Source: Pectobacterium fontis (GTDB taxonomy: Bacteria > Pseudomonadota > Gammaproteobacteria > Enterobacterales > Enterobacteriaceae). From it: a DNA stretch of 51,051 nt. The translations under genes were made by a program, and so were the position numbers. The notes beneath the pieces are model-generated. The model did not search any database. It was not told the origin of the DNA and was given only the letters and a program-made list of their open reading frames with translations. Shown here in pieces: positions 1-10,581 of this stretch. The stretch covers positions 1-51,051 of the forward strand of contig NZ_JSXC01000042.1 in assembly GCF_000803215.1 (NCBI RefSeq), given 5' to 3'. Within the stretch, counting starts at the first letter, position 1; each line of letters starts with the position of its first letter.

Positions 1-48
1 AATTAAGCAGTAAGCCGGAGTAATCTGGTGGTTGTAGAGAAATTCGGT

Positions 49-125
49 GGAGCGGTAGTTCAGTTGGTTAGAATACCTGCCTGTCACGCAGGGGGTCGCG
101 GGTTCGAGCCCCGTCCGTTCCGCCA
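49..125 (+). tRNA. aspU: tRNA-Asp (GUC)
   Basis: A full 77-nt cloverleaf with encoded CCA and anticodon GTC at 83-85. It is identical over its whole length to the second tRNA-Asp at 5617-5693, and the match continues about 9 nt past the CCA. No promoter is visible in the 48 bases before it. In E. coli the tRNA next to yafD is aspU, the last gene of an rRNA operon, so this copy is probably processed from an rRNA transcript that begins left of the window (inference). Confidence 0.95.
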
Positions 126-135
126 CTTATTATAC

Positions 136-167
136 AAAAAGCCCTAAGCTGATGCTTAGGGCTTTTT
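136..167 (+). terminator. Intrinsic terminator after tRNA-Asp
   Basis: A perfect 14-bp stem (136-149 with 154-167) around a TGAT loop, ending in five T. It would end the rRNA/tRNA transcript. The remaining bases up to the yafD start at 364 are AT-rich and show no convincing gene. Confidence 0.9.
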
Positions 168-363
168 GTATATTTAGACATGAGGATTTTTAGATGACCC
201 TCTCTTTTTCTCTTCCTCCTACTTTTTATTTTTGCCCATCATGTCGTTTTTTCCTCCCCTATCTCTACGCGTGCATTCAAAGTCTGCGATAAAATTTTTA
301 TAACAGAAGTGGACTCTTTTTTGATAGGGTATTTGGTGTATTGCAACTGATAGTGGATGAGGC

Positions 364-1161
364 GTGCGGAAAAGAACTTATGCAATGAGGTATGTTGCTG
401 GTCAACCAGTCGAACGTATCTTCCCGCCGGGGGAAATGCATTATCCGGGACAAGCGTTACCGACAGGCTCATTATTGTTGGAGGGCGATGTTTTACGCGT
501 AATGGTGTGGAATATTTTCAAGCAACAAAGAATGGACTGGCTTTCTGTATTGCAAAATTTCGGTAAGGATACCCAGTTGGTCCTGTTGCAGGAAGCGCAA
601 AGCACGCCAGATCTCATCCGTTTCGCCACCACGAATTACCTCTCTGCCGATCAGGTCCCTGCCATTATCCTCCCGCAACATCCATCTGGGGTGATGACGC
701 TATCAGCGGCCCAGCCAGTATATTGCTGTCCTTTACGTGAAAGGGAACCTCTATTGCGCTTGGCTAAGTCTTCTTTAGTCACGGTCTATGCGCTTCAGAA
801 TGGTCAGAGGCTGATGATTATTAATATTCATGCGGTTAACTTTAGCTTGGGTGTAGAGGTTTATACCAAGCAACTGGCCACGGTTGGAGAACAACTTATA
901 CATCATCAGGGGCCGGCTATTATGGCTGGGGATTTCAATGCATGGAGTCGGCAGCGTATCAATGCACTTAATCGGTTTGCGATAAGAATGGGATTGCAGG
1001 AAGTACATTTTGCTGATGATCAGCGGCGTAAAGCGTTTGGTCGGCCGCTGGATTTCGTCTTTTATCGTGAACTGGCTGTTAATCAATCTTCTGTATTCGT
1101 GACTCAGGCATCCGATCATAATCCACTGCTTGTCGAGTTTAGCCTGATTGCATCGCCATAA
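364..1161 (+). CDS. yafD: YafD, endonuclease/exonuclease/phosphatase family protein
   Basis: A 265-residue protein closely matching E. coli YafD, including the opening [15 protein letters not shown]. The family fold is the Mg-dependent EEP phosphodiesterase. Visible family motifs are LLQEAQ (about residue 75), GDFNAWSR (about 190) and the C-terminal [10 protein letters not shown]. The biochemical substrate is not established. The start is GTG at 364, chosen because the seven residues before the in-frame ATG at 385 are conserved in E. coli. It faces mltD and shares a bidirectional terminator with it. E. coli yafE, which usually follows, is absent. Confidence 0.9.
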   Translation: MRKRTYAMRYVAGQPVERIFPPGEMHYPGQALPTGSLLLEGDVLRVMVWNIFKQQRMDWLSVLQNFGKDTQLVLLQEAQSTPDLIRFATTNYLSADQVPAIILPQHPSGVMTLSAAQPVYCCPLREREPLLRLAKSSLVTVYALQNGQRLMIINIHAVNFSLGVEVYTKQLATVGEQLIHHQGPAIMAGDFNAWSRQRINALNRFAIRMGLQEVHFADDQRRKAFGRPLDFVFYRELAVNQSSVFVTQASDHNPLLVEFSLIASP

Positions 1162-1198
1162 AAAAACAGCCCTCTACAACGGTAAGAGGGCTGTTTTT
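1162..1198. terminator. Bidirectional terminator between yafD and mltD
   Basis: A 14-bp stem (1162-1175 with 1185-1198), A-rich on the left and ending in five T on the right. The hairpin can terminate yafD rightward and mltD leftward, since the two genes converge here. Confidence 0.9.
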
Positions 1199-1220
1199 CG
1201 TTACTGATTCATATATGACG

Positions 1221-2594
1221 TTAAGAATCAGGCTTTACCGTGCTGCTAACATAGAGTGTCAGACGATCGCCTGGCTGTATGTTGGCATTCTTGTTGATAA
1301 CAGTATTCCATCGCATTACATCAGCAATATTTACGCCGTGGCGTTTAGCAATACTTGCCAGCGAATCACCTTTTCGTACCTGATAGGTGATAGAACCGCT
1401 ATTGCCTGAGGCTTTAGCCACTTGCAGTGTCTGGCCAACTTTGAGCGCACCCGCGCTACGCATATTGTTCCAGTTCTGCAACTCTTTCGTGCTGACATTA
1501 AGCCGCGCCGCGATTGCCGATAAAGTATCTCCTGAGCGCACCTTATATTGCTGTGGCGCAGACGTTGGCTGCGTTTGCGCTAAGCGTGTTGGTTGAATCG
1601 CAGCGATGTCACCATCAGCCAGTGAGTCTTTCAACTGCTCAACGTGAGCTTTAGGAACCATAATGTAATGTGGCCCATTAGGTGCGGTTACATTACGTTT
1701 ATAGCCCGAGTTATAGCTCTTCAGCTTATTCAATGACAGGCCAGCCATCTCGGCGGCTTGCGTTAGCTCTATCTGCTGACCCAGTTCAACCTTTGCTAAT
1801 GCCCGGCTTTCATTGGGTTGCGGCAGACTCACGCCATACTTCTTACTGTTTTTAAGAATATCGCTCAAGGCCAGCATTTTAGGAACATAGATTGACGTTT
1901 CACGCGGTAACGCCAGTGCCCAAAAGCTGGTTGATTTCCCTTTTGCTTTATTCGCTTTCATCGCCTGCATGACGCGACCTTCGCCACTGTTATAAGCGGC
2001 GACAGTTAATAGCCAGTCACCATCAAACATAGTGTTAAGCCGCTGCATCATATCCAGCGCAGCCGTCGTGGACGCAATCACGTCGCGACGCCCGTCGTAC
2101 CATTGGTTTTGTTTCAAACCATAATTGCGTCCTGTACCAGGCACAATCTGCCATAGCCCTGCGGCATTGGCGGATGATGTGGCACTTGGATCAAAAGCGC
2201 TCTCCACTATGGGTAGCAGTACCAGTTCCATCGGCATCTTACGTTGCTTAATCTGCTCGACTATCCAGTACATGTACGGCTCTGCCCGTAATGTTACATC
2301 GTGGAGATAGCTCTTATTTTTCAAATAACGCGTTTTTTGCTCGCGGATCCGGGCGTTATCCGGAACCTCCATCTTCAGCTCGTCGCCAATGAAGTTCCAC
2401 AGATCTCGTTGCGCGAGGCTATCGTCATCTAGCCATCGCGCGGAGGCCTCTCGACCATCTGTGTACTTTCCTGCTTCACTTTGACTTGCCGAAGACAAAC
2501 TCTGTGCATGCTGTTTAGGTTGCGAGGTGTCATAGGGGGAAACCTGACAACCTGCCAGCAAGACTGAGGCGATGATCATCGCTTTAGCCTTCAT
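1221..2594 (-). CDS. mltD: Membrane-bound lytic murein transglycosylase D
   Basis: A 457-residue lipoprotein that cleaves the glycan strand of peptidoglycan at MurNAc-GlcNAc links, forming 1,6-anhydro ends. A signal peptide ends in lipobox LLAGC (Cys16). The SLT domain spans about 105-260, with catalytic Glu131 in PIVESAFDP followed by AAGLWQIVPGTG and AAYNSGEGRV. Two LysM peptidoglycan-binding modules follow, at about 347-391 and 399-448. E. coli MltD has the same architecture. It lies 70 bp downstream of gloB in the same direction, as in E. coli. Confidence 0.96.
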   Translation of the reverse strand: MKAKAMIIASVLLAGCQVSPYDTSQPKQHAQSLSSASQSEAGKYTDGREASARWLDDDSLAQRDLWNFIGDELKMEVPDNARIREQKTRYLKNKSYLHDVTLRAEPYMYWIVEQIKQRKMPMELVLLPIVESAFDPSATSSANAAGLWQIVPGTGRNYGLKQNQWYDGRRDVIASTTAALDMMQRLNTMFDGDWLLTVAAYNSGEGRVMQAMKANKAKGKSTSFWALALPRETSIYVPKMLALSDILKNSKKYGVSLPQPNESRALAKVELGQQIELTQAAEMAGLSLNKLKSYNSGYKRNVTAPNGPHYIMVPKAHVEQLKDSLADGDIAAIQPTRLAQTQPTSAPQQYKVRSGDTLSAIAARLNVSTKELQNWNNMRSAGALKVGQTLQVAKASGNSGSITYQVRKGDSLASIAKRHGVNIADVMRWNTVINKNANIQPGDRLTLYVSSTVKPDS

Positions 2595-2664
2595 ATGTTG
2601 GTCAATAGTTGCTTAAAAGACGAGCAAGGATACTTTGATTAGAGGAACAGTACAACCTAAACCT

Positions 2665-3420
2665 TCAAAAGCCGTCTTTCTTACGGCGTAGTATCTCAAA
2701 AGCTTGCCAATTCTCTATATTTTCAGGTTCATCTGATAATTTTCTTTTTAAATCAATTTCATGGCAGCGAAGGAACAGGTTGATTTTTCTCTCCAGACCT
2801 AGTGTTGTGGGTAAACTAGATTGTGATTTTTCTCGTATCTGACTGATTTTATAAAGATAAGATGCAATATCAGGATCTTCAGGCCATATTGCATTAGAAA
2901 ACTTTAAGTTTGATAGCGTATATTCATGGGCACAGCACACTACAGTGCTATCAGGGAGTTTTGCTATTTTTTGAATTGATTCATGAAGTTGATTTGGTGT
3001 TCCTTCGAAGGTACGGCCGCATCCTGCAGAAAATAGTGTGTCGCCACAGAACAAAAAAGGCTCATTATAGTAAGCGATATGACCCGATGTGTGCCCTGGC
3101 ACCGCCATTACAGAAAATTCCGAATTTAACAAAGAGACGGTATTTCCTTCTGTTATCAGCCGGGTTGCGCCGCATTTAGCGGTTTCTTTTGGGCCAAAAA
3201 CGGGCAGGTTAGGGTAATGTTTGAGGATCTCACTGACACCTCCTACATGGTCGTTATGATGATGAGTGAGCAAAATTGCTTCGGGAAAAAATGAATTTTG
3301 TTCAAGAGCATGAAGCACTGGGCTTGCTTCACCGGGGTCGACAATCACACAGTGATTTTCTTTATTGCTCAATAGCCAAATGTAGTTGTCCTGAAGTGCG
3401 GGGATACTGATAAGATTCAT
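2665..3420 (-). CDS. gloB: Hydroxyacylglutathione hydrolase (glyoxalase II)
   Basis: A 251-residue metallo-beta-lactamase-fold enzyme that hydrolyses S-lactoylglutathione to lactate and glutathione, the second step of methylglyoxal detoxification. The metal motif [10 protein letters not shown] lies at residues 52-61 (His53, His55, Asp57, His58), with further ligands in VPGHTSGHI and [13 protein letters not shown]. Length matches the family. The 3' half is strikingly AT-rich: 2701-2760 is about 27% G+C by direct count, against roughly 50% in mltD and dnaQ, although the protein is a normal GloB. It is divergent from yafS. Confidence 0.95.
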   Translation of the reverse strand: MNLISIPALQDNYIWLLSNKENHCVIVDPGEASPVLHALEQNSFFPEAILLTHHHNDHVGGVSEILKHYPNLPVFGPKETAKCGATRLITEGNTVSLLNSEFSVMAVPGHTSGHIAYYNEPFLFCGDTLFSAGCGRTFEGTPNQLHESIQKIAKLPDSTVVCCAHEYTLSNLKFSNAIWPEDPDIASYLYKISQIREKSQSSLPTTLGLERKINLFLRCHEIDLKRKLSDEPENIENWQAFEILRRKKDGF

Positions 3421-3463
3421 TCATCACCTCTTTTTGCGAGTAGCCTGAGGACGGGAACAGAAG

Positions 3464-4177
3464 ATGAAATCGGCACGAATCCCTCAGACCCTTGTTGCAC
3501 CTGATTCATGGGATGATATCACCTGTGGGCAGTTTTATCGCGAGTCGCTTGAGCTGGCTTTGCTACCATGGTGGCCAAAACTCTTTGGTTTCCATCTTCT
3601 TAAGATAGGTGCCCTGAGCGCGGAAATTGACGTCACAGACTGTGCAATCGCGCATCAGGTTAGTGTTGCACCTCACGGTGAGAATCTTCAGGTTGTGGCC
3701 GATGCGCATCAGTTGCCTTTCTCTGAAAAGTCGATCGATGCTTGTTTGCTAGCCCAAACGTTATCTTATTCATCGGATCCGCATCGTATTTTGCGGGAGG
3801 TGGATCGTGTTTTGATCGATGATGGTTGGTTGATCCTGAGTACGTTTAATCCGATCAGTCTGGTTGGTCTGGGGAAACTGATTCCCTGGCTCAATAAAAA
3901 GCATCCTTATTGCGGCCGTATGTTCACGCAAATGCGCATCACGGACTGGCTGGGATTATTGAACTATGAGGTGATCCATCAGACCCATTTTCACGTTACG
4001 CCATGGCGAAGAAACACTGGGAGGTTGAATAAACATATTCCAATGCTGGGATGCCTGACCCTGATTATTGCCCGAAAACGCACGATTCCGCTGACGTTTA
4101 TGCCGATGAGGGCGCGGCGGTTGAGGAAAGCCTCTGTGCGCCGCACGGTGGGCGCAACAAAGTTCTACCGGCGATAA
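3464..4177 (+). CDS. yafS: YafS, class I SAM-dependent methyltransferase-like protein
   Basis: A 237-residue protein matching E. coli YafS in length and position between gloB and rnhA. The middle resembles a methyltransferase-11 domain: an acidic DAHQLPFSEKSIDACLL stretch (about residues 81-97), then the ILREVDRVLIDDGWLILSTFNP segment of SAM methyltransferases. The usual glycine-rich SAM loop (ExGxG) is degenerate here (LLKIGALSAEID), so activity is uncertain. The C-terminus is strongly basic. The substrate is unknown. It converges on rnhA with 20 bp between the genes. Confidence 0.85.
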   Translation: MKSARIPQTLVAPDSWDDITCGQFYRESLELALLPWWPKLFGFHLLKIGALSAEIDVTDCAIAHQVSVAPHGENLQVVADAHQLPFSEKSIDACLLAQTLSYSSDPHRILREVDRVLIDDGWLILSTFNPISLVGLGKLIPWLNKKHPYCGRMFTQMRITDWLGLLNYEVIHQTHFHVTPWRRNTGRLNKHIPMLGCLTLIIARKRTIPLTFMPMRARRLRKASVRRTVGATKFYRR

Positions 4178-4197
4178 GGCGAACGCCCTGAGGTGCT

Positions 4198-4662
4198 TTA
4201 CTCAGCCTGATAACCCGTATCATCAAGCGTTGGCGCACTGGCGGCGGCGCGAGCGAGTTCATCGCAGCGCTCGTTTTCTGGGTGACCCGCGTGCCCTTTT
4301 ACCCATTCCCAGCGCACGGTATGGCGTTGAATCGCGGTATCCAGCCTTTGCCAGAGATCGACGTTTTTGACCGGTTTTTTGTCGGCGGTTTTCCACCCCC
4401 GCTTTTTCCAGTTATGAATCCAACTGGTGATTCCCTGACGAACATATTGGCTGTCGGTGCAAAGCACCACATCGCACGCGGTAGTCAGTGTTTCAAGCGC
4501 TGCAATCGCGGCCATCAGCTCCATTCTGTTATTCGTCGTGAGACGGTAGCCTGCGCTTAGCGCTTTTTCATGCTGCTTGTAGCGCAGCAGAGCACCATAA
4601 CCGCCGGGGCCGGGATTACCGAGGCACGATCCGTCGGTGAAAATTTCTACCTGTTTGCGCAT
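4198..4662 (-). CDS. rnhA: Ribonuclease HI
   Basis: A 154-residue nuclease that degrades the RNA strand of RNA-DNA hybrids such as R-loops and primers. Catalytic carboxylates are visible in [11 protein letters not shown] (Asp10), NRMELMAA (Glu48), CTDSQYV (Asp70) and NERCDELA (Asp134). The open frame continues 34 codons further upstream to 4764, but that part overlaps dnaQ and is not conserved, so the ATG at 4662 was chosen; the length then matches E. coli (155). It is divergent from dnaQ with 55 bp between start codons, so promoters must overlap. Confidence 0.96.
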   Translation of the reverse strand: MRKQVEIFTDGSCLGNPGPGGYGALLRYKQHEKALSAGYRLTTNNRMELMAAIAALETLTTACDVVLCTDSQYVRQGITSWIHNWKKRGWKTADKKPVKNVDLWQRLDTAIQRHTVRWEWVKGHAGHPENERCDELARAAASAPTLDDTGYQAE

Positions 4663-4717
4663 CTCTGGTAGACTCTCCCTTATGGTAAAAACGGCAAGTC
4701 TGACATAAACGAAAACG

Positions 4718-5455
4718 ATGAGCACTGAAATTACGCGACAAATCGTCCTGGATACAGAAACCACCGGTATGAATAAGCTGGGGGTTCACTACGAGGGGCA
4801 TAAAATTATCGAGATCGGTGCGGTCGAAGTGATTAACCGCCGCCTGACAGGTCGTCATTTTCACGTCTACATCAAACCCGATCGTTTAGTGGATCCAGAG
4901 GCCTATAACATACATGGTATCAGCGATGAGTTTCTTGCTGATATGCCGACGTATGCCGACATCGTGGATGATTTTCTCGAGTTTATCCGTGGCGCGGAGT
5001 TGGTCATTCACAACGCGACGTTTGATATCGGCTTTATGGATTACGAATTTCGGCTGCTGAACCGGGACATTCCCAAGACGGAGACGTTCTGTAAGATCAC
5101 CGATAGCTTGCTTATGGCGCGGAAGATCTTCCCCGGCAAGCGGAACAGTTTGGATGCGCTTTGCGACCGCTACCAGATAGATAACAGCAAGCGTACGCTG
5201 CACGGCGCATTGCTTGATGCCGAGATTCTGGCAGAAGTTTATCTGGCGATGACCGGTGGCCAAACGTCTCTGACTTTTTCGATGGAAGGTGAAACGCCGC
5301 AGAAGAGTGAGGATAGTCAAACTATCCAGAGAATTGTCCGTCCTCAATCGGCGTTAACGGTGCTTTATGCGGATGAGGCAGAGCTGTTAGCGCATGAGCA
5401 GCGTCTGGATTTGATTGCGAAAAAAGGCGGTAGCTGCCTGTGGCGAGCTGAATAG
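4718..5455 (+). CDS. dnaQ: DNA polymerase III epsilon subunit (proofreading 3'-5' exonuclease)
   Basis: A 245-residue proofreading subunit of the replicative polymerase core. The DEDDh exonuclease motifs are intact: Asp12/Glu14 in LDTETTG, Asp103 in NATFDIGF, and His162/Asp167 in [11 protein letters not shown]. The C-terminal tail from about residue 190, ending [12 protein letters not shown], is the alpha-subunit-binding segment. The rnhA/dnaQ divergent pair followed by a tRNA-Asp is the same arrangement as in E. coli. Confidence 0.97.
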   Translation: MSTEITRQIVLDTETTGMNKLGVHYEGHKIIEIGAVEVINRRLTGRHFHVYIKPDRLVDPEAYNIHGISDEFLADMPTYADIVDDFLEFIRGAELVIHNATFDIGFMDYEFRLLNRDIPKTETFCKITDSLLMARKIFPGKRNSLDALCDRYQIDNSKRTLHGALLDAEILAEVYLAMTGGQTSLTFSMEGETPQKSEDSQTIQRIVRPQSALTVLYADEAELLAHEQRLDLIAKKGGSCLWRAE

Positions 5456-5563
5456 AGATGGGCCTTGCCATCGTGACATGGTGAGGCCGATCACCTCGCA
5501 GGTGAGAGAATCGTCAGTAAGATGAAATTATAAGCAAACAGAAACGGTTAGTTATAAAAAGCG

Positions 5564-5592
5564 TTGACGTAATAGTGCCATCATCTTAGTAT
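5564..5592 (+). promoter_or_regulatory. Predicted sigma-70 promoter of tRNA-Asp
   Basis: TTGACG (5564-5569), a 17-bp spacer, then TAGTAT (5587-5592), followed by GC-rich bases before the tRNA at 5617. This fits an independently transcribed, stringently controlled tRNA gene. It is a motif match only. Confidence 0.7.
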
Positions 5593-5616
5593 TCATCCCG
5601 CTCAGTGAGCATGAGT

Positions 5617-5693
5617 GGAGCGGTAGTTCAGTTGGTTAGAATACCTGCCTGTCACGCAGGGGGTCGCGGGTTCGAGCCCCGTCCGTTCCGCCA
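5617..5693 (+). tRNA. aspV: tRNA-Asp (GUC), second copy
   Basis: A 77-nt tRNA with encoded CCA, identical to 49-125. It lies directly downstream of dnaQ, the place of aspV in E. coli, and has its own promoter at 5564-5592. Identity with the first copy is consistent with gene conversion between the two. Confidence 0.96.
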
Positions 5694-5702
5694 CTTATTA
5701 TG

Positions 5703-5735
5703 AAAACCCTGAATCAGCAATGATTCGGGGTTTTT
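5703..5735 (+). terminator. Intrinsic terminator after second tRNA-Asp
   Basis: An imperfect stem pairs the segment beginning AAAACCC with the segment ending GGGGTTTTT around a GCAA loop, and is followed by a T run. It ends the monocistronic tRNA transcript. Confidence 0.85.
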
Positions 5736-5789
5736 CATTTATGCGATTGTAAAAATCGCTGCATCGCAGCGTTTGTCGTGCAAGTGTGG

Positions 5790-5816
5790 CCACCGCGAAA
5801 AGCGGTGGTTATTTTT

Positions 5817-5818
<2 letters not shown>
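5790..5818 (+). terminator. Rightward-oriented hairpin with T tract at the nrdF 3' end
   Basis: A 7-bp stem CCACCGC/GCGGTGG with GAAAA loop is followed by TTATTTTTTT on the plus strand. The polarity suits transcription arriving from the tRNA side. For the leftward nrdF mRNA it is a hairpin just beyond the stop codon without a U tract, so it may act as an mRNA end stabiliser. Confidence 0.55.
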
Positions 5819-6803
<985 letters not shown>

Positions 6804-8969
6804 TTATAGCGCACAGGACACACAGCCCTGAACTTCAGTGCCTTCCAGCGCCATCTGCCGTATGCGAATGTAATAAATAGTTTTAATACCTTTGGTCCAG
6901 GCGTAGATCTGCGCTTTATTGATGTCGCGCGTGGTGGCGGTGTCGCGGAAAAACAGCGTCAGCGATAGCCCCTGATCGACATGCTGTGTGGCGGCAGCAT
7001 AGGTGTCGATAATCTTCTGCGGCCCAATTTCGTAGGCATCCTGGTAATACTCCAGATTGTCATTGTTCATGTAAGGGGCAGGGTAGTAGACGCGGCCAAT
7101 CTTGCCCTCTTTACGAATCTCGATACGTGACACAATCGGGTGGATACTGGACGTCGAGTGGTTGATATACGAAATCGACCCGGTTGGCGGAACAGCCTGC
7201 AAATTCTGATTATAAATACCGTGTTCCATTACGGATTCGCGTAGCGCCGCCCAGTCCTGTTGGCTAGGAATATGGATGCCTGCCTGTTCAAATAGCTCGC
7301 GTGTGCGCGCCGTTGTCGGTTCCCAACGCTGTTCGATGTATTTTTCAAAATATTCGCCCGTCGCGTATTTGGAGTGCTCGAAGCCTGAGAAGCGCTGGTT
7401 CCGCTCTACTGCTAACGCATTCGATGCCCGAATCGCATGGAAGGCGACGGTGTAGAAATAGATATTGGTGAAATCAACGGCTTCTTCTGTGCCGTAAAAA
7501 ATACGCTCTTTCGCCAGATAGCCGTGCAGGTTCATCTGACCCAAACCAATGGCGTGTGATTCGTCGTTGCCTTTTTCGATCGATGGCACGGAACGGATGT
7601 GGCTCATATCGGAAACGGCGGTCAGGGCGCGGATCGCCATTTCAACCGTTTGACCAAAATCGGGTGAGGCCATCGCGTTGGCAATATTCATTGAACCGAG
7701 GTTACAGGAGATATCTTTGCCGATATGGCGATAACCAAGATCGTCGTCGTACAGGCTGGCGTCGTTGACCTGCAAAATCTCAGAGCACAGGTTACTCATA
7801 TTGATGCGGCCGTGAATCGGGTTCGCTCGGTTCACGGTATCTTCAAACATCATATAAGGATAACCGGACTCGAACTGGATTTCGGCGAGGATCTGGAAGA
7901 ATTCGCGCGCCTTGATTTGAGATTTACGAATGCGTTTGTCGTTGACCATCTCGTGGTATTTTTCGGTCACGCTGATTTCCGACAGCGGCACACCATAAAC
8001 CTGCTCGACATCATACGGTGAGAACAGGTACATCACCTGGTTATTCTTCGCCAACTGGAATGTGATATCGGGGATGACGACCCCCAAAGACAGCGTTTTG
8101 ATGCGAATTTTCTCATCGGCATTTTCCCGCTTGGTATCCAGAAAACGCAGAATATCTGGGTGGTGCGCATGCAGGTACACCGCGCCTGCACCCTGACGCG
8201 CCCCAAGTTGGTTAGCGTAAGAAAAGGCATCTTCCAGCATTTTCATGATAGGGATAATACCGGACGACTGGTTCTCAATGCGCTTGATTGGCGCGCCGGT
8301 TTCGCGGATGTTGCTAAGCATGAAAGCCACGCCGCCGCCGCGTTTTGAGAGCTGAAGCGCGGAGTTAATCGCTCGACCAATCGACTCCATATTATCTTCA
8401 ATGCGCAGCAGGAAGCAGGACACCAACTCACCGCGTTGTTTTTTACCGCAGTTGAGGAAGGTGGGGGTGGCTGGCTGGAAACGTCCACTGATGATCTCGT
8501 CGACCAGCGCGCTAGCCAGTACGGTGTCCCCCTTGGCGAGGGTCAATGCCACGAGACAGACGCGATCTTCGTAACGTTCCAGATAGCGTTTGCCATCAAA
8601 GGTTTTGAGCGTATAGCCGGTGTAGTATTTGAACGCGCCTAAAAAGGTCTGAAAGCGGAACTTGTGAGCATAAGCTTGCTGGAAAAGGCTTTTGATGAAA
8701 TCAAAGTGATATTGGTCCAGCACTTCCGCTTCGTAGTAGCCTTCTTCCACCAGATAACGCAGTTTTTCCTCCAAATTATGGAAGAACACCGTGTTCTGGT
8801 TGACGTGTTGCAGGAAATAACGGCGGGCTGCGAGCTTATCCATCTCAAATTGGATGTTCCCCTCGGCGTCGTAGAGGTTCAGCATCGCGTTGAGTGCATG
8901 GTAATCGAGCGTGTGGGCATCCGTATTGGTCTTGGTTGCCTTGGCGCTCACATGGTCTGTTGTTGCCAA
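6804..8969 (-). CDS. nrdE: Class Ib ribonucleoside-diphosphate reductase, alpha subunit
   Basis: A 721-residue catalytic subunit converting ribonucleoside diphosphates to deoxyribonucleotides. It has the [20 protein letters not shown] region, NLCSEI with the thiyl-radical cysteine, the [12 protein letters not shown] loop, and a C-terminal CVSC pair (GCVSCAL) that is re-reduced by NrdH. It lacks a long N-terminal ATP cone, as is usual for class Ib enzymes. The start overlaps nrdI by 22 bp, so translation is probably coupled. E. coli NrdE is slightly shorter (714) because of the N-terminal extension here. Confidence 0.97.
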   Translation of the reverse strand: MATTDHVSAKATKTNTDAHTLDYHALNAMLNLYDAEGNIQFEMDKLAARRYFLQHVNQNTVFFHNLEEKLRYLVEEGYYEAEVLDQYHFDFIKSLFQQAYAHKFRFQTFLGAFKYYTGYTLKTFDGKRYLERYEDRVCLVALTLAKGDTVLASALVDEIISGRFQPATPTFLNCGKKQRGELVSCFLLRIEDNMESIGRAINSALQLSKRGGGVAFMLSNIRETGAPIKRIENQSSGIIPIMKMLEDAFSYANQLGARQGAGAVYLHAHHPDILRFLDTKRENADEKIRIKTLSLGVVIPDITFQLAKNNQVMYLFSPYDVEQVYGVPLSEISVTEKYHEMVNDKRIRKSQIKAREFFQILAEIQFESGYPYMMFEDTVNRANPIHGRINMSNLCSEILQVNDASLYDDDLGYRHIGKDISCNLGSMNIANAMASPDFGQTVEMAIRALTAVSDMSHIRSVPSIEKGNDESHAIGLGQMNLHGYLAKERIFYGTEEAVDFTNIYFYTVAFHAIRASNALAVERNQRFSGFEHSKYATGEYFEKYIEQRWEPTTARTRELFEQAGIHIPSQQDWAALRESVMEHGIYNQNLQAVPPTGSISYINHSTSSIHPIVSRIEIRKEGKIGRVYYPAPYMNNDNLEYYQDAYEIGPQKIIDTYAAATQHVDQGLSLTLFFRDTATTRDINKAQIYAWTKGIKTIYYIRIRQMALEGTEVQGCVSCAL

Positions 8970-9355
8970 AATTCAGTTACTCCTTTACGCACGTTTGCAA
9001 CGTCTTCTGCCGTGCCGAGCAATTCAAAGCGGTACAGGTAGGGCACCTGACATTTTTGCGCAATGATGTCGCCAGCAAGACAATACGCCGCACCGAAATT
9101 GGTATTGCCTGCGGCAATCACGCCGCGCAGATAAGCGCGATTGTGCGGATCGTTGAGAAAGATGATGACCTGACGCGGCACCGCCCCTTTCGCGCTGCCT
9201 CCGCCGTAGCTGGGGACAACCAGAATATAGGGGCGATCAACTTTCAATGCAGGCTGTTCTGTCGCTATCGGGATTCTCAGGGAGGGTAAACCCACCCTGG
9301 AAATGAAGCGATGCGTGTTTTCCGACTGGCTGGAGAAATAGACCAGCGGGTTCAT
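8948..9355 (-). CDS. nrdI: NrdI flavodoxin-like activase
   Basis: A 135-residue flavodoxin-like protein that supplies an oxidant to assemble the manganese cofactor of NrdF. Family features visible are [12 protein letters not shown] near the N-terminus, [17 protein letters not shown] in the FMN region, and [15 protein letters not shown]. Length matches E. coli NrdI (136). It lies between nrdH and nrdE and overlaps the start of nrdE. Confidence 0.96.
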   Translation of the reverse strand: MNPLVYFSSQSENTHRFISRVGLPSLRIPIATEQPALKVDRPYILVVPSYGGGSAKGAVPRQVIIFLNDPHNRAYLRGVIAAGNTNFGAAYCLAGDIIAQKCQVPYLYRFELLGTAEDVANVRKGVTEFWQQQTM

Positions 9356-9365
9356 ATTGCCCCCC

Positions 9366-9605
9366 TTACTGCAATTGCAGGGCGGCGTTCAGAGTACTGA
9401 TCTTATCCGGGCGGAAGCCGCTCCAATGATCATCGGCCGTCATCACGACAGGCACCTGCTGATAGCCCAACGCTCTTACCTGCTGTAACGCCTGTTCATC
9501 TTCAGTTAAGTCCACCAGTTGATAGTGAATCCCTTGCTTATCCAGCGCACGACATGTGGCGTTGCATTGAACACAATCTGGCTTAGTGAAAATAGTAATA
9601 CGCAT
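9366..9605 (-). CDS. nrdH: Glutaredoxin-like protein NrdH
   Basis: A 79-residue redoxin serving as electron donor to NrdEF. The active-site dithiol is Cys11-Val-Gln-Cys14 in [15 protein letters not shown]. The C-terminal WSGFRPDKI motif distinguishes NrdH from ordinary glutaredoxins. It is the first gene of the operon, 10 bp before nrdI, with a leader of roughly 110 nt from the predicted promoter. Confidence 0.97.
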   Translation of the reverse strand: MRITIFTKPDCVQCNATCRALDKQGIHYQLVDLTEDEQALQQVRALGYQQVPVVMTADDHWSGFRPDKISTLNAALQLQ

Positions 9606-9720
9606 GATTCGTATTTACCCTTTGGCGTGAAAGAAGTCTGTCGGAGCGGCTATCTTCAGGGCATGTGTGCCCGAACCGATCCACTGGGTAGCGACCCGTT
9701 ATGCGATGGCTACAAAAAGA

Positions 9721-9767
9721 ATACTAGATGTAGACATTTCATATTTCAACCACACAAGATATATGAT
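9721..9767 (-). promoter_or_regulatory. nrdHIEF promoter with two NrdR-box-like sites
   Basis: On the minus strand TTGAAA (9744-9749), a 17-bp spacer and TAGTAT (9721-9726) form a sigma-70-like promoter. Two 16-bp near-palindromes resembling the ACACwATATATwGTGT NrdR box lie at 9721-9736 (ATACTAGATGTAGACA) and 9752-9767 (ACACAAGATATATGAT). They are 31 bp apart, three helical turns, as known for NrdR tandem boxes. One covers the -10 and the other lies just upstream of the -35, so ATP/dATP-dependent repression by NrdR is expected. Confidence 0.75.
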
Positions 9768-10064
9768 TTTTAGTTGACCTTATGTAAATTTACGCAAACC
9801 CAGATGCCGCAAGGGAGGCAGGGAATGCAAGTAGAAAATGCAGAAATAAATAAATGTGATAAATATCATTTTTGACGAAATAGTGTGCGACGAGATGAAA
9901 GGGGAAGACGGAGATAAGAGAGAAGGCGGCTCTGATCGATGACAATCCCTGATAATAGGGGATGCACGGTGATGAGGTTCCCGTAGAGCTTCCTCCACTC
10001 TATTATCGTCGACTCTTTGCCGCTTGCACGGTCAAATTTCAGTCAGTGCGGAGGAGGATAAGGG
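9768..10064. other. Intergenic stretch between the nrdHIEF promoter and yacC
   Basis: No credible gene is seen. The segment 9972-9996 (GCACGGTGATGAGGTTCCCG and following bases) is a partial copy of the palindromic repeat found at 13879-13982 and 51002-51051. The rest is AT-rich on the nrdH side and otherwise unremarkable. Confidence 0.6.
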
Positions 10065-10412
10065 TTATTGAGCGTAGGAAAGTAAACCGAGCGAGTTACG
10101 CGCCAGAGACTGACACTTCTTCGGCGTAGGGAGCGCGATTTTACTGAGATCACGATAGCTATCTTCGCCCATCGCCGTCATGTCATAAGCGCTGTAATTG
10201 CTGAGATCCCAGCGGTTCTGCTGAGCAAAGGCAACCAACGTCCGACGAATTTGATCATTCGGCAGATCCTGATAGCCACAGTGGTTTTTCAGATAAACAA
10301 AGATCGCGGTCAGATCGGCGAGATCTTCCGCCTCAAATTCATTCAGCGCCTTGCTGGCGGAAGAGAAGCTCATCAGGCTTAGCAGAAGCAGAGCCAGCGC
10401 AGAGTTTTTCAT
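10065..10412 (-). CDS. yacC: YacC family pilotin-like exported protein
   Basis: A 115-residue protein with a cleavable signal peptide (about residues 1-22, ending SASKA). The mature part matches E. coli YacC, with EAEDLADLTAIFVYLKNHCGYQDLPN, RWDLSNY and EDSYRDLSKI. Two cysteines (in NHCGY and KKCQSL) could form a disulfide. The family resembles AspS-type pilotins of type II secretion, so a periplasmic role in secretin assembly is possible but unproven. In E. coli it lies near speE, which is absent here. Confidence 0.85.
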   Translation of the reverse strand: MKNSALALLLLSLMSFSSASKALNEFEAEDLADLTAIFVYLKNHCGYQDLPNDQIRRTLVAFAQQNRWDLSNYSAYDMTAMGEDSYRDLSKIALPTPKKCQSLARNSLGLLSYAQ

Positions 10413-10581
10413 GGTTGAACCTGTTCTAAATGTTGTCGGATGACGTTATCACAGATATCCCATGAGGTTCCAAGTTTTCTTACAGGAAACATCTGATTGC
10501 GATAAAAAATGACGGTTGAAAAGGTAGAGAGGCGATAATCGTAATACATTGAAATGGCTATTTTTTATTTTATTACCGTTC

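Noticed and set aside
9606-9720. A cobalamin or other riboswitch in the nrdH leader.
   Set aside because: No B12-box or other conserved riboswitch core is visible in the roughly 110-nt leader.
9780-9998. A 72-codon open frame on the minus strand between nrdH and yacC.
   Set aside because: The composition looks random, it has no ribosome site or recognisable motif, and it overlaps the partial palindromic repeat.
10545-10563. A Fur box upstream of the iron-type ABC genes.
   Set aside because: Only about 10 of 19 positions match the consensus, which is near what AT-rich DNA gives by chance.
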